DNA of 64,000 nucleotides, taken from NCBI GenBank assembly GCA_947044405.1, contig CAMRHE010000018.1:558001-622000 (forward strand), in the 5' to 3' direction. Positions 21,276 to 33,318 of this stretch are shown here, one piece after another. The notes beneath the pieces are model-generated. The model had not been told where the DNA came from. It saw nothing but the letters and a program-made list of their open reading frames with translations, and searched no databases. A program made the translations under genes and the position numbers. The stretch's first letter is position 1. Each line of letters begins with the position of its first letter. The stretch comes from Leptodactylus fallax (taxonomy: Eukaryota > Chordata > Amphibia > Anura > Leptodactylidae).

Positions 21276-24200
21276 ATAGTTGGGAAGAAGTTAAAAATGA
21301 TACAAACTGAAAATCAATTATCATTGAACTGTTGGTCAAGAATCTTTGAATTCCATTTCACAATTCAGAATGCATTGTAATGCAAACGTTTAAGCAGAAT
21401 AAAAATCACCAACCAGACCCAAGTTTCATTATTGTTTAGTCGACACAAAAAAAAAAAAACCCTTAGCGGAATTACCACCCAACACTGGCATAAGCTTTTG
21501 AAAGTGGTTTGGAAATTTGCAATGAAATTCATTGTCTGACAATCTTCTTACTGGGTTGGCAAACACGTATTTAAGAGCAGGAAACAAAGCCCAAAATAAA
21601 AGCATAATCCGTGCCAAATACAATTATCAAGAAACACAACAAAGTCATTTATATTGTTGAGGCATAACAACGTAGAGAGCAAATGTAATAGAGTAATACA
21701 AAGGCTCAAGGCTGGAAGAAGTTATAAAAAAAAAAAAAATATAAGGAAACAAAATATTTTAAAAAGTACACCCTACAAGGAGATACTGTAGTAACATTGC
21801 AGTATAATGTTCTCGCTTAATACATGTGTCATCCTATTTAGTATCATTACAGGACATTTTTTCTATGTACAAACTGAAGAACTATAGTATGGTGCTGCCT
21901 TTATATGCTTTGTTCAGCTAAAGGATGAGTAATACAGATTATCCTCATCTACTCTTCACCAGTGGATGGATTCTAGTGTGCTTTTACAAAGTCAAGATAT
22001 GCTCTGTATAATATCCATTAAACCTCTTGTGTTCACTGCTCATACTAATACTCTGATTATTTATTTCCTCTATGAATAAACTCTATGCTTTGCTATATTA
22101 CGTGGTTTTCCTAATCTTTAGCTTTCTTACTTTTGTTCCTAAAATACGGACAGATGTTGGTGTCTCTCCATCAGCTTTATAGAGGATTTGTATTCCTAAG
22201 GGTAAAATGGTATGTTCAGTCTTCCACAATTCCTAAATTAGGTGTCAGGAGCCTTGGGTTATGTGTAGTCTTTACTGGATTCGCTTGAGACTCTTTAGAT
22301 GTCACCTCTGTGGTCCTCTTATAGCAGGAGTACAGTCCATTCACAAAGTCTATCCTTCACGGTTCATGAATGGAGGCAGAGGTCTTTAAAAGTAAAGACT
22401 ATCATGATGGACTCAAACTGAACACACTCAACATAACTTTTATTATTTTATGACTAAAGTGTAGGAGTGGCTACATTTACATTACAACTATATAATAAAC
22501 ATGCAAATATTAATGAAGTTTACTGTACATAACCATAATAAAGATGACAACATATCTACTGTGGTAAAGACTATAAGGTCTATGTTGACCTGTTTTGAAA
22601 AGAGCGCCAAGGAAGATAGAGCACCTTGAAGTAGTTTGAATCTTATTTTTTTTTTTTAAAGAATCTTTGCTCTACGTTTCCCTTAAAAAGAATGTGTGCA
22701 TTCAAAGAACAGTACATTAAACATCTTCTGTGCAAATCTGGTACCTTCAGCAGCTGACAATATCTGCAGGCTTCAAGTGAAATCAACTGCTTACAAATGC
22801 ATGTTACGAAGAGGTAAATGTTACTGAACAGAGCTTCAAATACCCCCCAGCATAGCTATCTAATTCCAGATGGCAATCATACAAAAACTCCAGACACGTT
22901 GTATGTGATATATATTGGATACAATAGTGTTGGACCCTGTAGCTTGATGCCTGTCTCTTGCTGCCAAACTGTGTTGCTATGGACACGGGATAAGACGGGA
23001 CTAAGACCGAATTAAAACAAAATGTGCAAGGCAAAGATACACTATACACGTTGAAAATATAATTACCATCATTTAGTCACACATATGGCGGTAGGAAATA
23101 AACCAGGATAACAAACATCCATCAAGCTTGGTCATTAAAGAGCTGGCAGAGCCAAAAATGGCAAGGAAAATCTAAATTCAGAAAAAGTGTTCTTACTACT
23201 CAGTGATGTCTTCATTGAGTAGTCCTATGAACGTGAGAGGGTTAAATTCCTAATCAGGTTAGAAAAGGCCATAGAAATCAACTTTGCTCAGAGCTGTGAC
23301 AAATGAGATGTTCAGAACATATCATAAAGCTCTAGACTAGAGAAGCTGCATTATGGTGAGCATCCGGAATGTGCTAAAGGTTTATTGGATTACTACCTAC
23401 ACTATTCCCCATATTATAGAATAGCTTCCTGTAAATTTCTACACGACAATCTCATTCAGTCCAACGGGCTGGCATCAATTCTGACAATAACAGAGCAATC
23501 ATTACAAACTATAGCCATGTACCAACATATACCAATGTAGCAGAGCTATCAACACTTTAAGACTGCATCATGATACCTATCTGAGCCATTTAACTGCAGC
23601 CCCATGTAAATCCACAGTTAATACACTGGGCAGATACATGACCCTATGAAATTAGATCATGTGATGATATAACATGTATGTTTGATATAGTAATTCTAAA
23701 AGTTGCATTACTACTGACTTTTTTATATGGAATTGCCTATGCTAGTACTCTGACCAAAGTAGATTTTATTCTCTCCATCTCTTACTTCACTACTGTATCT
23801 TGCTAGATAGGTAATTTCTAGCAATGCAGGGCAATATCTTCTTTCCATTGGAAACTGTACAGCGCATTGGGGTGGCTGAGAACTGTGCTGTTGAAAAGTG
23901 CAACTACAAATTATAGCTCACTTATTGCCCTCATAACTCCTATGGATTCCCCAAAAGTTAAATAAATGAATATATGACATTCAGAATTTTCAGCAAGCTT
24001 GGAGATCTACAAAACTGGTCATATGAATCTGGAAAACTTTATACCCACATATATAGCATAAAGAGTCGAGCTATACAAGCTATATATGCGATCACACACA
24101 CTGATGGCGTTTTACTTGAATCAACCAAACCATAACCCATTTCAGCAAAGATGAGATGTTACTCTCTGTTTTGACACATAATACTGAACTTGCATTGATT

Positions 24201-24623
24201 CATACAATATATAAAAATAAACTGGATATATAAATCTACAGATCTAACATGGCATTATTCAGCCCTGCTACATGCAATGGTTAAAAAAGAAAGAGAAGTT
24301 GTGCATTCATTCCCAGGTGCAGTCTAATAAGGAACTGATAGCCAGAGTCTGTAGCAGTAAAAGCTCCATCGAGTCATCATTCCTATAGCTATAGTTAGAC
24401 ATGTAGTGTTGTGTGCTAAAACATAAAATCACATTAGCATTAGCTTCCTCTGGCTAAAACATAACAGTATTCAGTTCATGCTGTGTGTAAGCAGACAAGC
24501 CCTTGCAGTGCACTTCACAGACAGACAGTTCTGAAAGAAAGGGTTAAGGATGTAGTTAGAACTAGGAGAGTGTGGGCACAATACACATGAATAACAGCCT
24601 GCTAATGGAGCTGCTGCACTTAC
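21276..24623. other. No gene recognised; candidate intron
   Basis: Over 3 kb without a recognisable element end or coding stretch, comparatively poor in young transposons. It lies between the two candidate exons on the minus strand and would be intronic if they belong to one gene. Confidence 0.35.
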
Positions 24624-24852
24624 TTGTACACTGGGATACAACTGCATTCTCCCCTTCAGCTGGAGAAATCAGATCCTGGGCTGCATCACTAGTCCTTTCT
24701 TCCTTTATCTCCATGATCAGCTTGGTGAGAGTCTTAATTCTCCGGTTTGAGTTCTCTGATCCCAGTGCCACTGCCCAAGATTTGCAGTTCACCTTGGCTA
24801 TGGCTTCAAGAAACAGCTCCTTGTCCCCAATGTGTAGGATCTCTTCAGCCAC
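24624..24852 (-). CDS. Candidate 229-bp exon of an unidentified host gene
   Basis: On the minus strand, the acceptor CCCCTCTCTTGTCTAG is followed at 24852 by GTGGCTGAAGAG. The frame stays open for 76 codons and one extra base, and a strong donor (CAA then GTAAGTGC) follows at 24623. The peptide is acidic, hydrophilic and likely helical, with VAEEILHIGDKELFLEAIAK at the start and IKTLTKLIMEIKEE in the middle. An in-frame stop (the TAG of the acceptor) lies just upstream, so this must be an internal or spliced exon. It lacks repeats and stands out in codon quality from its surroundings. I cannot name the gene. Confidence 0.6.
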
Positions 24853-26365
24853 CTAGACAAGAGAGGGGCAGGTAGCAGATAGCAGCAGCACAAGTGATGC
24901 TGTGCCTAATACAGACCATTATACATGTATCTTCCCTGTCACTGGAGCTCACACCTAACACACCTCTCCACAATCAATCCCCTGTTGCTTCTTGTTCAGC
25001 TCCTGCACAGTCCAAGCTTCACAGCAATTAATGCATTGGAAAACTAGGTGGCGGAATTATCAAACCTTCCCTGCTCTATAGACTGTGCTGCTCAGCTGGC
25101 AGCTGCTGGAGCTGCAAACTTTAACAAGAATTCAATACATTAGCTGCTGCAGCAGCCTGACAGAGGGAGCACAGGGACTCTCTGAGGTGAACATGTCCAT
25201 CATCTCCTCTATTAGCCCTGTCCTTTATGCTAAGCTTCCCATCTATCCATGTCACAATGTGGGGATAATTCAGGATGACACAGCATCTTCAGCAGGCAAC
25301 AGGTTGAATGTGGGAGCTGCCAGCCTCATTACTTCCCATGGTGTCTGTTGCTGTTATGGCTGATAAAAGTCATAATTGTTTCATGAGTGACCTTCTGGGA
25401 AGAAATTCCAGAGCTGATCAGGAAATGGGGAAGATTTGCTTCTTCTTATTTCTCTTGCAGGAACCATTTTCAGTCTGTTAAAGTTAATGAGCCATATTTG
25501 AAACAGACATATATTCATTAGGACACAAATAAAAGAACTGACTGCTACCAGCTGCCCCTTAAATGGCACAATATTGGGAAATGCAAAGTACTGCGTCTTC
25601 TGCTATGCCCCCCTCCCCAGATTTTGCTTTGTCATTTTCTCAGAAACACATTAAATTGCACTGTAAAATGCTCTGCGTTTTACAATAAGGTCACAGTATG
25701 TAAATTCACGATTCATTTACAAGAGTGAATTTCATTTCTATCTCCGGTTATTACACATGTATATATGTATATTGTGTATGCTCTATATGGATAATGTTAG
25801 AACATACCTGAGTGCTCTATATACATATAATTATCCTTGAATTTATTCTATTACTTTAGTTAATTCATACAAATACTAAAACTCCTAGAAGAAACATCCT
25901 TACACTGTTATATCACCAAATGGTTTACTAGTCTTAAAATATCAAAGCAAAATACAATTTGTAAACCTTTCCATATGAGTTATGAGGTTCTGTTGTGGGA
26001 AAAGACAACAAAATATTCGGGCTTTTTCTGTTGCTGTCAAATGATTCTAATGAGGAAAACTGGTAGCAGGTTGCGGTATTCCCTTACATGAAAGCACAAA
26101 GCATTCAGTCATTCTGACAGATTAACCTGTGCGACTGATTGATCCACCAGCACAGTATATTCATGTTCTTGTTCTGCATTACCTGGTTCTTGCTAGAAAA
26201 TTAAAAAAAAAAAATAAAAGAAATGAAATGCCATAGCCACCTTTCAGTTGCCATGATAATTGCTTTATCATTTGGCTATGTCATCTAATACATCTGATAT
26301 TGTTGGATGAAGAAGCCATGTAAAAGGATCAGGCTGTGTACAGACAAGGGAGGTGCTATATAGAC
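24853..26365. other. No gene recognised; possible 5' region of the exon's gene
   Basis: 24870-25330 is less AT-rich and CTGCTG/CAGCAG-rich. It may contain upstream exon or promoter sequence for the minus-strand exon, but I found no convincing start codon and donor pair. The rest is AT-rich. Confidence 0.3.
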
Positions 26366-26592
26366 TTAGGCTATATTCACACGATAGTGAATAATAGCCG
26401 TGTGACGTCCATTTTTTAATAGCCGTCACACGGTAGCTTTAGAGTCAATTCAAATAAATGGGGGCTATTCACATGACTGTCCGTTTTCATGGACCCCTGC
26501 AATCAAATGTATGGGGGATCTGTGTAAACAACGGGTGCCCCTTGGGTGCAAGACAGCCATTTGGCACCTTGGTCATGTGAATGTAGTCTGAG
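26366..26592. mobile_element. MITE ending in GGCTATATTCACACGA
   Basis: Left end TTAGGCTATATTCACACGAT and right end TGGTCATGTGAATGTAGTCT are inverted with mismatches. The interior has GCCGTGTGACG/CGTCACACGG repeats. Type similar to 7279-7712 and 55098-55204. Confidence 0.65.
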
Positions 26593-26719
26593 CCATGGCC
26601 TTACTGTTTAGTCTGCCAGTCTACTGTACATGTAAAGGACACACATTCTTTAATAAATCACAAACATTCTGATTTGTACTAAAATAGCTAAGATAGAAAA
26701 AAAAAGGTAAGGTAAGGTG

Positions 26720-27198
26720 CTTTCTCTTTACGGCGACCCGTCGGCAAAGGTGCGGATCAATGGGCTTCTCTCCAACTCTTTTCCGGTTCGGAATGGCACG
26801 CGGCAGGGTTGCCCCTTGTCCCCTATTTATACGCACTGGTCATGGAACACCTAGCGACAGCCTTACGGAACTGTCCTAGTGTCCATGGTTTGCAGCTGGG
26901 CAACCGACAGGTCAAAACGGCCTTATACGCTGACGACCTCCTCTTGTACGTCTCTCAGCCATGCTTTTCCTTTCCATCCATTCTGCGCGAGTTCCGTCGC
27001 TTTGGCCACCTGAGCAATTTCAAGGTGAACCTCTCCAAAAGTGAGGCCCTCAATATCACCTTGCCCCCAGCAGAAGCAGCCCTCCTAGCGAACAATTTCC
27101 CCTTCAAATGGCACCCTACCTCCATTAAATATCTCGGGATCCACGTCCCTTCAGACCTCACCCTTCTCTACCACCTTAATTACTTACCGATCCTTGAA
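26720..27198 (+). pseudogene. L1-clade LINE reverse transcriptase, first segment
   Basis: LINE ORF2 encodes endonuclease and reverse transcriptase that copy the RNA at the target site. This 5'-truncated copy begins inside the reverse transcriptase. It shows a YGDPSAKVRING stretch, NGTRQGCPLSP (the conserved box before the active site), then after a one-base shift near 26822 YLYALVMEHL, and YADDLLLY (26925-26948) with the catalytic Asp pair intact. IKYLGIHV follows at about 27126-27150. It is cut at 27198 by a Tc1 fragment. Endonuclease and ORF1 are missing. Confidence 0.88.
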
Positions 27199-27925
27199 TC
27201 CTAAAGGACAGATTTGTGCAGTGTACGACTGATTGTTGTCCTATGGACAGACTCTCCCACCTCAGCTGTAGATCTCTGCAGTTCATCTAGAGTGATCATG
27301 GGCCTCTTGGCTGTATCTCTGATCAGTCTTCTCCTTGTTTGAGATGAAAGTTTACAGGGACGGCTGGGTCTTGGTAGATTTGCAGTGGTCTGATACTCCT
27401 TCCATTTCAATATGATCGCTTGCACAGTGCTCCTTGGGATGTTTAAAGTTTGGGAAATCTATTTGTATCCAAATCCGGCTTTAAACTTCTCCACAACAGT
27501 ATCACGGACCTGCCTGGTGTGTTCCTTGGTCTTCATGATGCTCTCTGCACTTTAAACAGAACCCTGAGACTATCACAGAGCAGGTGCATTTATGCGGAGA
27601 CTTGATTACACACAGGTGGATTATATTTATCATCATCAGTCATTTAGGACAACATTGGATCATTCAGAGATCCTCACTGAACTTCTAGAGTGAGTTTGCT
27701 GCACTGAATGTAAAGAGGCCGAATAATATTGCATGCCCCACTTTTCAGTTTTTTATTTTTTACAAAAGTTTAAAATAACCAATAAATTTCATTCCACTTC
27801 ACAATTATGTCCCACTTGTTGATTCTTCACCAAAAAAATTAAAATTTTATATCCTTATGTTTGAAGCCTGAAATGTGGCAAAAGGTTGAAAAGTTCAAGG
27901 GGGCCGAATACTTTCGCAAGGCACT
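27199..27925 (-). mobile_element. Tc1 DD34E element, truncated copy
   Basis: It matches 57064-57790 of the Tc1 copy at 56160-57790 closely. The right end CTTTCGCAAGGCACTG is followed by TA (27926-27927). The left half of the element is missing and joins LINE sequence at 27198. Some 90 bp of LINE reverse transcriptase also appear to be missing at this join (inference from the expected protein length). Confidence 0.88.
27201..27535 (-). pseudogene. Tc1 transposase N-terminal part (DD34E family)
   Basis: The minus strand holds the N-terminal helix-turn-helix region, with QAIILKWKEYQTTANL and SSQTRRRLIRDTAKRP, ending where the element is truncated. ATG near 27535 corresponds to the start of the copy at 57398. 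At 27460 an in-frame stop (CAAATAG) replaces the Lys-Lys/Phe reading of the other copy. No catalytic residues remain. Confidence 0.8.
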
Positions 27926-29158
27926 GTATGTTCCAAGCTCTGCCCATTCCAATACCACTTTCTTTTTTTGCTCGTGCTCAGACTCAGTTTGGGAGGTTTG
28001 TGTGGGGAGCAGCGCGGAGCAAGTTGCGCTTCTGGACGCTGACGCTCCGTAAACTCTGTGGCGGTGCGGGCCTGCCTGATCCTCGACTATACTACTGCGC
28101 GACAGTACTGTTGCGCCTCTTTGGCGTTATCGCGGGGCGGACAAGCAGTGGGTCTCTATAGAGACAGACTTGCTTTCGGCCCACCTCCCCTCCCTACCTT
28201 GGGTTCCATCTCATTTTCATCCCAGCACTATCAGACACTCCATTCTATCCTCCCACTTCCTCAAGACTTGGGACTCCATAAGTGCGGGTGGCCACATAGC
28301 CATGGTCCCGGGCCCCCTCAGCCCTCTGATCCGAAATCCAATGTTCCCCCCCGGGTTGCTCCGCTGACAAATTCCTTTTCTGGCTGGCCAGGGACGACGT
28401 TCTCCTACATCAGGTCACAGACAGCGCTTCTCTTCCCTCTCTGGCACAATTGCAAGCTTCCCATCCCAATCTCCATTTGTCTTGGTTAGAATATGGCCAG
28501 CTCACTGCCTTCATCCGTAAATTCTCCCTGCTTCCCACGCTCTCATCTTCTCTAACCGACCTGGAGTTTGCCCTTTCCTAGACTGACACCACTCCATGTG
28601 CCCTCTCTGTTCTTTATGGTATCCTCCTCCAGGACACTACACCCGGGCCCCCCTCCTACTTTGGCCCCTGGAATCTGACCTTGGTACCTGCCTCTCCATT
28701 GCCGACTGGGATAAGTCCTTCCTGTACACACATAAACTCCCGTTGCCCTGCGATGCACAGGAAAAGAACTACAAAATACTGACCCGCTGGTACCGCTGTC
28801 CTGACCTTTTGCATAGGATCTACCCTGGTGTTTCTGAATGGTGTTGGGGCTGTGGTTCTGAAAGAGGCACCTTGTATCATATTTGGTGGGAATGCTCTGC
28901 CCTCAAGCCCTTTTACGCTTTATGCTAAAGTGAGCAGCAGATCTGTCACACCCTCGCCCCACCTTGCACTTCTCTCCATCATACCAGGGAGGGTCTTGGC
29001 TGTTAAGAAGGACCTCTTGCGGCATTTCCTCGCCGCCGCCAGAACAGTCATTCCCAGGCATTGGCGCAGTACTGCCGCGCCTACCCTGGTGAAGTTTATT
29101 CAGGAGCTTCTCCTTATCAGGAGAATGGAAGCCCTGGTGGCTGAGGACTCGCCCGACC
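27926..29158 (+). pseudogene. L1-clade LINE ORF2, second segment (C-terminal)
   Basis: The frame resumes with ALPIPIPLSFFARAQTQFGR, FVWG and GLPDPRLYY, the thumb and post-RT region of L1-type ORF2. After stops and shifts it gives DAQEKNYKILTRWYRCPDLL and CWGCGSERGTLYHIWWEC, the C-terminal Cys/His cluster of L1 ORF2 (about 28840-28900). Another shift leads to LLRHFLAAARTVIPRHW (about 29010-29060). It stops at 29158 where hAT copy A is inserted, and the reading continues at 31718. Confidence 0.85.
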
Positions 29159-30297
29159 CAGTGGTGAACCTAGCCTCTTCGCTGCCTGAGGCGGACTATA
29201 GAAAGACGCCCCCCCCCCCCAAAAAAAAAAACAAAAAAAAAAACTGAGTTTCCATGCTACTAGTTTAACACACTATTATCGTCGCACAATATACACAATA
29301 CACAAAGTTATAAAACAGTTTTTAAGAATTCTTCTTCCTGTATTACTTCAGTATCAGATCAACAACACGGCATTAACAATGAAAGTAACTTCACATATCT
29401 TCTGCTTGGTGGATGGACGAGCCCACGTGGCCCCCATTCTCTATAATAGGAGCCCCGCAGATAGCTGAGTACTGGACTCGGGCTATCTTTGGCACTCCCA
29501 TTGAAGTGAATGAGAGCCACGCGGGTTCATCCATCCACCAAGTGACACACCTATATATGGCTGTGGCCAGGCTGGATTCCCACCTAGTGGGGGAAAAAAC
29601 CCAATTCTCAGGCCCAGTGGGGGTCTCAGCAGACAGACCCCCATCAATCAGGTATTTATCCTCTATCATTTAGGTGAATACAGGGCAATAACATTTTGTG
29701 ACTTACAGGTGACGTCTCTGACTAATCCTTCACATTTCCCTTCTCTTCCCTCTGGACCGCCATGACCACTTCTTCCAGCTGTGACTTGTCTCTGTAAAGG
29801 TTGCAACACAGACATCTTTGGCTCCTCACTTTTCCAGGCATCCAACCCACATTGTCCTCACCTACACAAAGCCCCCATTCTGCTGCTACCCCCAATTATA
29901 AAATATATGATATAACCCCTCATAATGAATAATACCCCCAAGTGCATCTTTATATTAATAATGTCCGTGTGTACCCTGTATAAATAGTGCCCCTTATTAA
30001 TAATACCCCAGGTGTTAACTAATTAAAAGGTTTTCCAGGTCATTAATAAACTAATCAGTGGGGTTCAAAAACCCAGGACCCCCACTGACCAGCTGTTTGA
30101 ATGGTACCTGTGTAAGCGCCGTGACCGCTTCTCTGTTTACATAGTGTAATTCATCTCATAGTGGCCATGTAATGTAACTGCAGCCTCGTCCTGTACATGT
30201 CTACAGTATGTGACAAGGCTACAATTACATCACACGGTCACTATAAACAGACAGCGTATAATATACAGGTGCCATAGCGCCCATTTACACACACTAT

Positions 30298-30905
30298 AAT
30301 GTTCCACAGCAGCCCCTGCACACAGTATTACACAGTGTTATGGCCCGCAGCGGCCCCTGCACACTGTATTATGCCTCTCAGCGGCCCCTGCACACGGTAT
30401 TATGCTCCATAGTGGCCCCTGCTCACGGTATTATGCCCCGCATTGGCCACTGCACACGGTATTATGTTCCACAGCAACTCCTGCACACAGTTTTATGCCC
30501 CATATTGGCCCCTGCACACGGTATTATGCTTCATATTGGCCCCTGCACACGGTATTATGCTCCACAGTGGCCCCAGCACACAGTATTATCCTCCATAGTG
30601 GCCCCTGCACTGGTATTATGCTCTATACTGGCCCTTGCACTGGTATTATGCTCCATAGTGGCCCCTGCACTGGTATTATCCTCCATAGTGGCCCTTGCAC
30701 TGGTATTATTCTCCATAGTGGCCCCTGCACTTGTATTATGCGCCATAGTGACCCCTGCACCCGGTATTATGCTCTATAGTGGTCCCTGCACTCGGTATTA
30801 TGCTCTATAGTGGCCCCTGCACTTGTATTATGCTCCAGAGTGGCCCCTGCACAGTGTATTATGCTCTACAGTGGTCCCTGCACAGGGTATTATGCCCCAT
30901 AGTGG
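30298..30905. repeat. 31-bp minisatellite in hAT copy A
   Basis: About 19 units of the form TATTATGCTCCATAGTGGCC plus CCTGCACACGG. Variants differ by short gaps (CACTGG or CACTTG for CACACGG). Frames of up to 156 codons here are only translations of the repeat. Confidence 0.93.
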
Positions 30906-30916
30906 CCAACCCATGA

Positions 30917-31247
30917 ACTATTATTATACTCTGGGGTCTTTTCAGACCCCAGAGTATAATGATTGGAGACCCAGGGGAGAATACAAACATAAAAACCAGA
31001 GTTACTTACCTATCCTGGACACCGGTGCACTCCTTGCAGCTTTCGGCCCTGTTTAATTGCGCACACACGTCACGTGATCAGGCCGGCGACGCGACCTGAT
31101 GACGTCACCAGAGGCCTCAAGCCTGCTCGGAGTTACATCGGATCGCAGGAGGTGAGTAACACTGGTTTTTATGTTCCCTCACCAACCCTAGGCCTCCGAT
31201 TATTATACTCCAGGGTCTGAATAGGCCACAGAGTATAATAATAGTAG
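30917..31247. repeat. Fold-back block with TATACTCTGGGGTCT palindromes
   Basis: Each end is itself a palindrome: TTATACTCTGGGGTCT facing AGACCCCAGAGTATAA at 30924-30959, and a worn equivalent at 31199-31241. Inside them, AACATAAAAACCAG (about 30986) and CTGGTTTTTATGTT (about 31161) are inverted, as are TACTTACC and GGTGAGTA. The core is CpG-rich with TGACGTCA at 31100-31107. Confidence 0.85.
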
Positions 31248-31717
31248 TATTTGCAGCCCGCGGCCTAACTTACTGATCCCCGCGGCCGCTCACAGCGGCA
31301 TCCACTTCGCCTTCTGCGTCCCATAGCAGAAGGGGAAGCGGGGGCGGCCACGAACAGACGCGGGGTAGGTAAATAAATAGGCCCTGACCTGCTGGGGATA
31401 CTTCAACAGGTTACGGCCTATTTATATATATAAAAAAAAGTTATACTCACCTGCGATGCCTTGATGCAGCCGCCGCCACCTCCTCTTCTTGTCCGCGACG
31501 TCTGTGTCTCAGCGTAGGCGGCGTGATGACGTCATTGTATTGACGCCTGTGCTGAGATGCGACGTCTTGTAAACCAGCCCAGAACAGGCCCCGCTCAGCT
31601 GTGTTTTTTTTTTTTTTTTTAAAGTGGCTGGTTTACATTAAATAGTAAAAATGCCGCCCCCGGGCAGTGCCGCCTGAGGCGGCCGCCTCAATTCGCCTCA
31701 TTAGCGTTGCGCCCCTG

Positions 31718-32280
31718 GCCCGACCCCTCTAAATTTGAGTCCCTCTTGCGGCTGTGGGTGATGTTTCAGGAGTCCTCGGAGGTCTCCTCTTTCTTTTCTT
31801 GATGTGGGGTTGCTTTGCTCCTCTGTTGGTGTAGTGTCCAGCTACTCTCCATAATCAAATTTTCCCTTCCATTCCTCCCCTCCTTGCCTCAGTGTGTCCC
31901 CTCTGTCCTTGTGTCTGTGGTCTTGTGTGTCCCATACACTGTGTACTCCCTATGACCCCCCTCCCTTTCAACGTTTGTCTTAATCTACTGTTAGGCGGGT
32001 GGTCCTGTGGTGGCTCTCTACAGTTGGATTTTTGTTCTTTCAGCCATCACCCACCTATTGTTACAGTTATTTTAGTTGCCATTGTGTTATTCATTGCCAA
32101 TTTCCTTATTGTGGGCCTCGCCAGCCCTTCGCCTAATCCTTTATCACTGTGCCTTATCTATGAACAGGGTGGCTTGGGTGACCCCCCTGTCTTAATTGAT
32201 ACTGATGCTATGGCACTGTACCCCCCTCCCCTTTTTTCTCTTCTGTTCTTATTGCAAAACTTAATAAACTTGATTAAACA
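31718..32280 (+). pseudogene. L1-clade LINE ORF2 C-terminus and 3' UTR
   Basis: The reading that stops at 29158 continues here. After removal of the hAT element and one duplication, the frame runs SKFESLLRLWVMFQESSE to TGA at 31800-31802. The 3' UTR is T/C-rich and ends with AATAAACTTGATTAAAC at about 32263-32279. No long poly(A) follows. Confidence 0.8.
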
Positions 32281-32910
32281 TAATGTTCCATAGCAGCCTC
32301 CATACAGTATAATGTCTCACAGTGGCCCCTTCACACAGTATTATGTCACATAGTGGCTGCTGCACACAGTATAATGTTCCATAGTGGCCCCTGCACACAG
32401 TATAATGTCCCATAGCGGCTGCTGCACACAGTATAATGTTTCATAGTGGCCACTCCACACAGTATAATGTTCCATAGCAGCCTCCATACAGTATAATGTC
32501 TCACAGTGGCCCCTCCACACAGTATTATGCCCCATAGTGGCCCCGCCACACAGTATTATGTGCCATAGTGTCCGCTGCACACAGTATAATGTTCCATAGT
32601 GGCCCCTGCACACAGTATAATGTTCCATAGCAGCCTCCATACAGTATAATGTCTCACAGTGGCCCCTCCATACAGTATAATGTCCCATAGAGGCCCCTCC
32701 TCACAGTATAATGTCCCATAGTGGCCCCTGCACACAGTATTATGTCCCATAGCCACGCCTTCATACAGTATAATGTCATATGGCCATCCCTCCACACAGT
32801 ATAATGTTATATAGCCGACCCTCCACACAGTATAATGTTCCATAGTGGCCCCTCCACAAAGTATTATGTCCCATAGTGGCTCCTCCACACAGTATTATGC
32901 CCCATCATGG
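32281..32910. repeat. 31-bp minisatellite in hAT copy B
   Basis: About 20 units of the form AGTATAATGTTCCATAGTGG plus CCCCTCCACAC. Same unit length, phase and strand as the array at 30298-30905. The frames on the minus strand (up to 115 codons) are artefacts of the repeat. Confidence 0.92.
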
Positions 32911-32991
32911 CACCAAAGGTGTTTGTTACAAATATTGCAAACATTTTGGGTTCAGTAGAACACGAAATATTTGGGATACACCACTCATGAA

Positions 32992-33318
32992 CTATTATTT
33001 TACTCTGGGGTCTTTTCAGACACTAGAGTATAATGATCGGTGAGGGGAGGTGACAAACATAAAAACCAGTGGTATTTATCCCTCTTAGGCTCCGCCGCGG
33101 TCCTCTTCAGTGATATCACAGATGAGGGTTACTGTACAGTCATTATGCATCGCGATGCTGGCCTGCACCATGTGACGACTGTGACGTCACTACAGAGGCC
33201 GAAGACTGCATGGAATTGCACCAGAGAGGTGAGTAACACTGGTTTTTATGTTTGCTCACCTTCCCTGGGCCTCCAATCATTATACTCTGGGGTCTGAAGA
33301 AACACCAATATATAATGA
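32992..33318. repeat. Fold-back block of copy B
   Basis: Matches 30917-31247: worn TTTTACTCTGGGGTCT palindrome at the left, AACATAAAAACCAG facing CTGGTTTTTATGTT, GTGAGTAACA on the right, and TTATACTCTGGGGTCT at 33279-33294. Confidence 0.8.

Larger units (their letters stand above)
29151..31725. mobile_element. hAT composite element, copy A, exact 8-bp duplication
   Basis: The element is 29159-31717 (2559 bp). It starts CAGTGGTGAACCTAGCC and ends in the inverse of CAGGGGCGCAACGCTAATG. It is flanked by GCCCGACC at 29151-29158 and 31718-31725, an exact 8-bp duplication as expected for hAT. Inside, left to right, are a left region shared with 10901-11690, a 31-bp minisatellite (30298-30905), a fold-back block (30917-31247), and a GC-rich right part with two TGACGTCA sites. 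No transposase is present, so it must have been moved in trans. Confidence 0.92.
26720..32280 (+). mobile_element. 5'-truncated L1-clade LINE with two insertions
   Basis: Segments 26720-27198, 27926-29158 and 31718-32280 belong together. The coding frame resumes after each insertion, the ORF2 stop is at 31800-31802, and a 3' UTR with AATAAACTTGATTAAAC ends near 32280. A Tc1 fragment (27199-27925) and hAT copy A (29159-31717) interrupt it. No target duplication of the LINE itself is visible; its 3' end abuts a truncated hAT copy. Confidence 0.8.

Noticed and set aside
30340..30810. 156-codon open frame
   Set aside because: It is a translation of the 31-bp minisatellite (period 31 gives cycling HTVLCSIVAPA-type words); not a gene.
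30298..30905. Regular 31-bp repeats resembling a CRISPR array
   Set aside because: No unique spacers between repeats; the units are directly adjacent and diverged, in a vertebrate genome.
32341..32888. 110-115-codon frames on the minus strand
   Set aside because: Minisatellite translation in hAT copy B.
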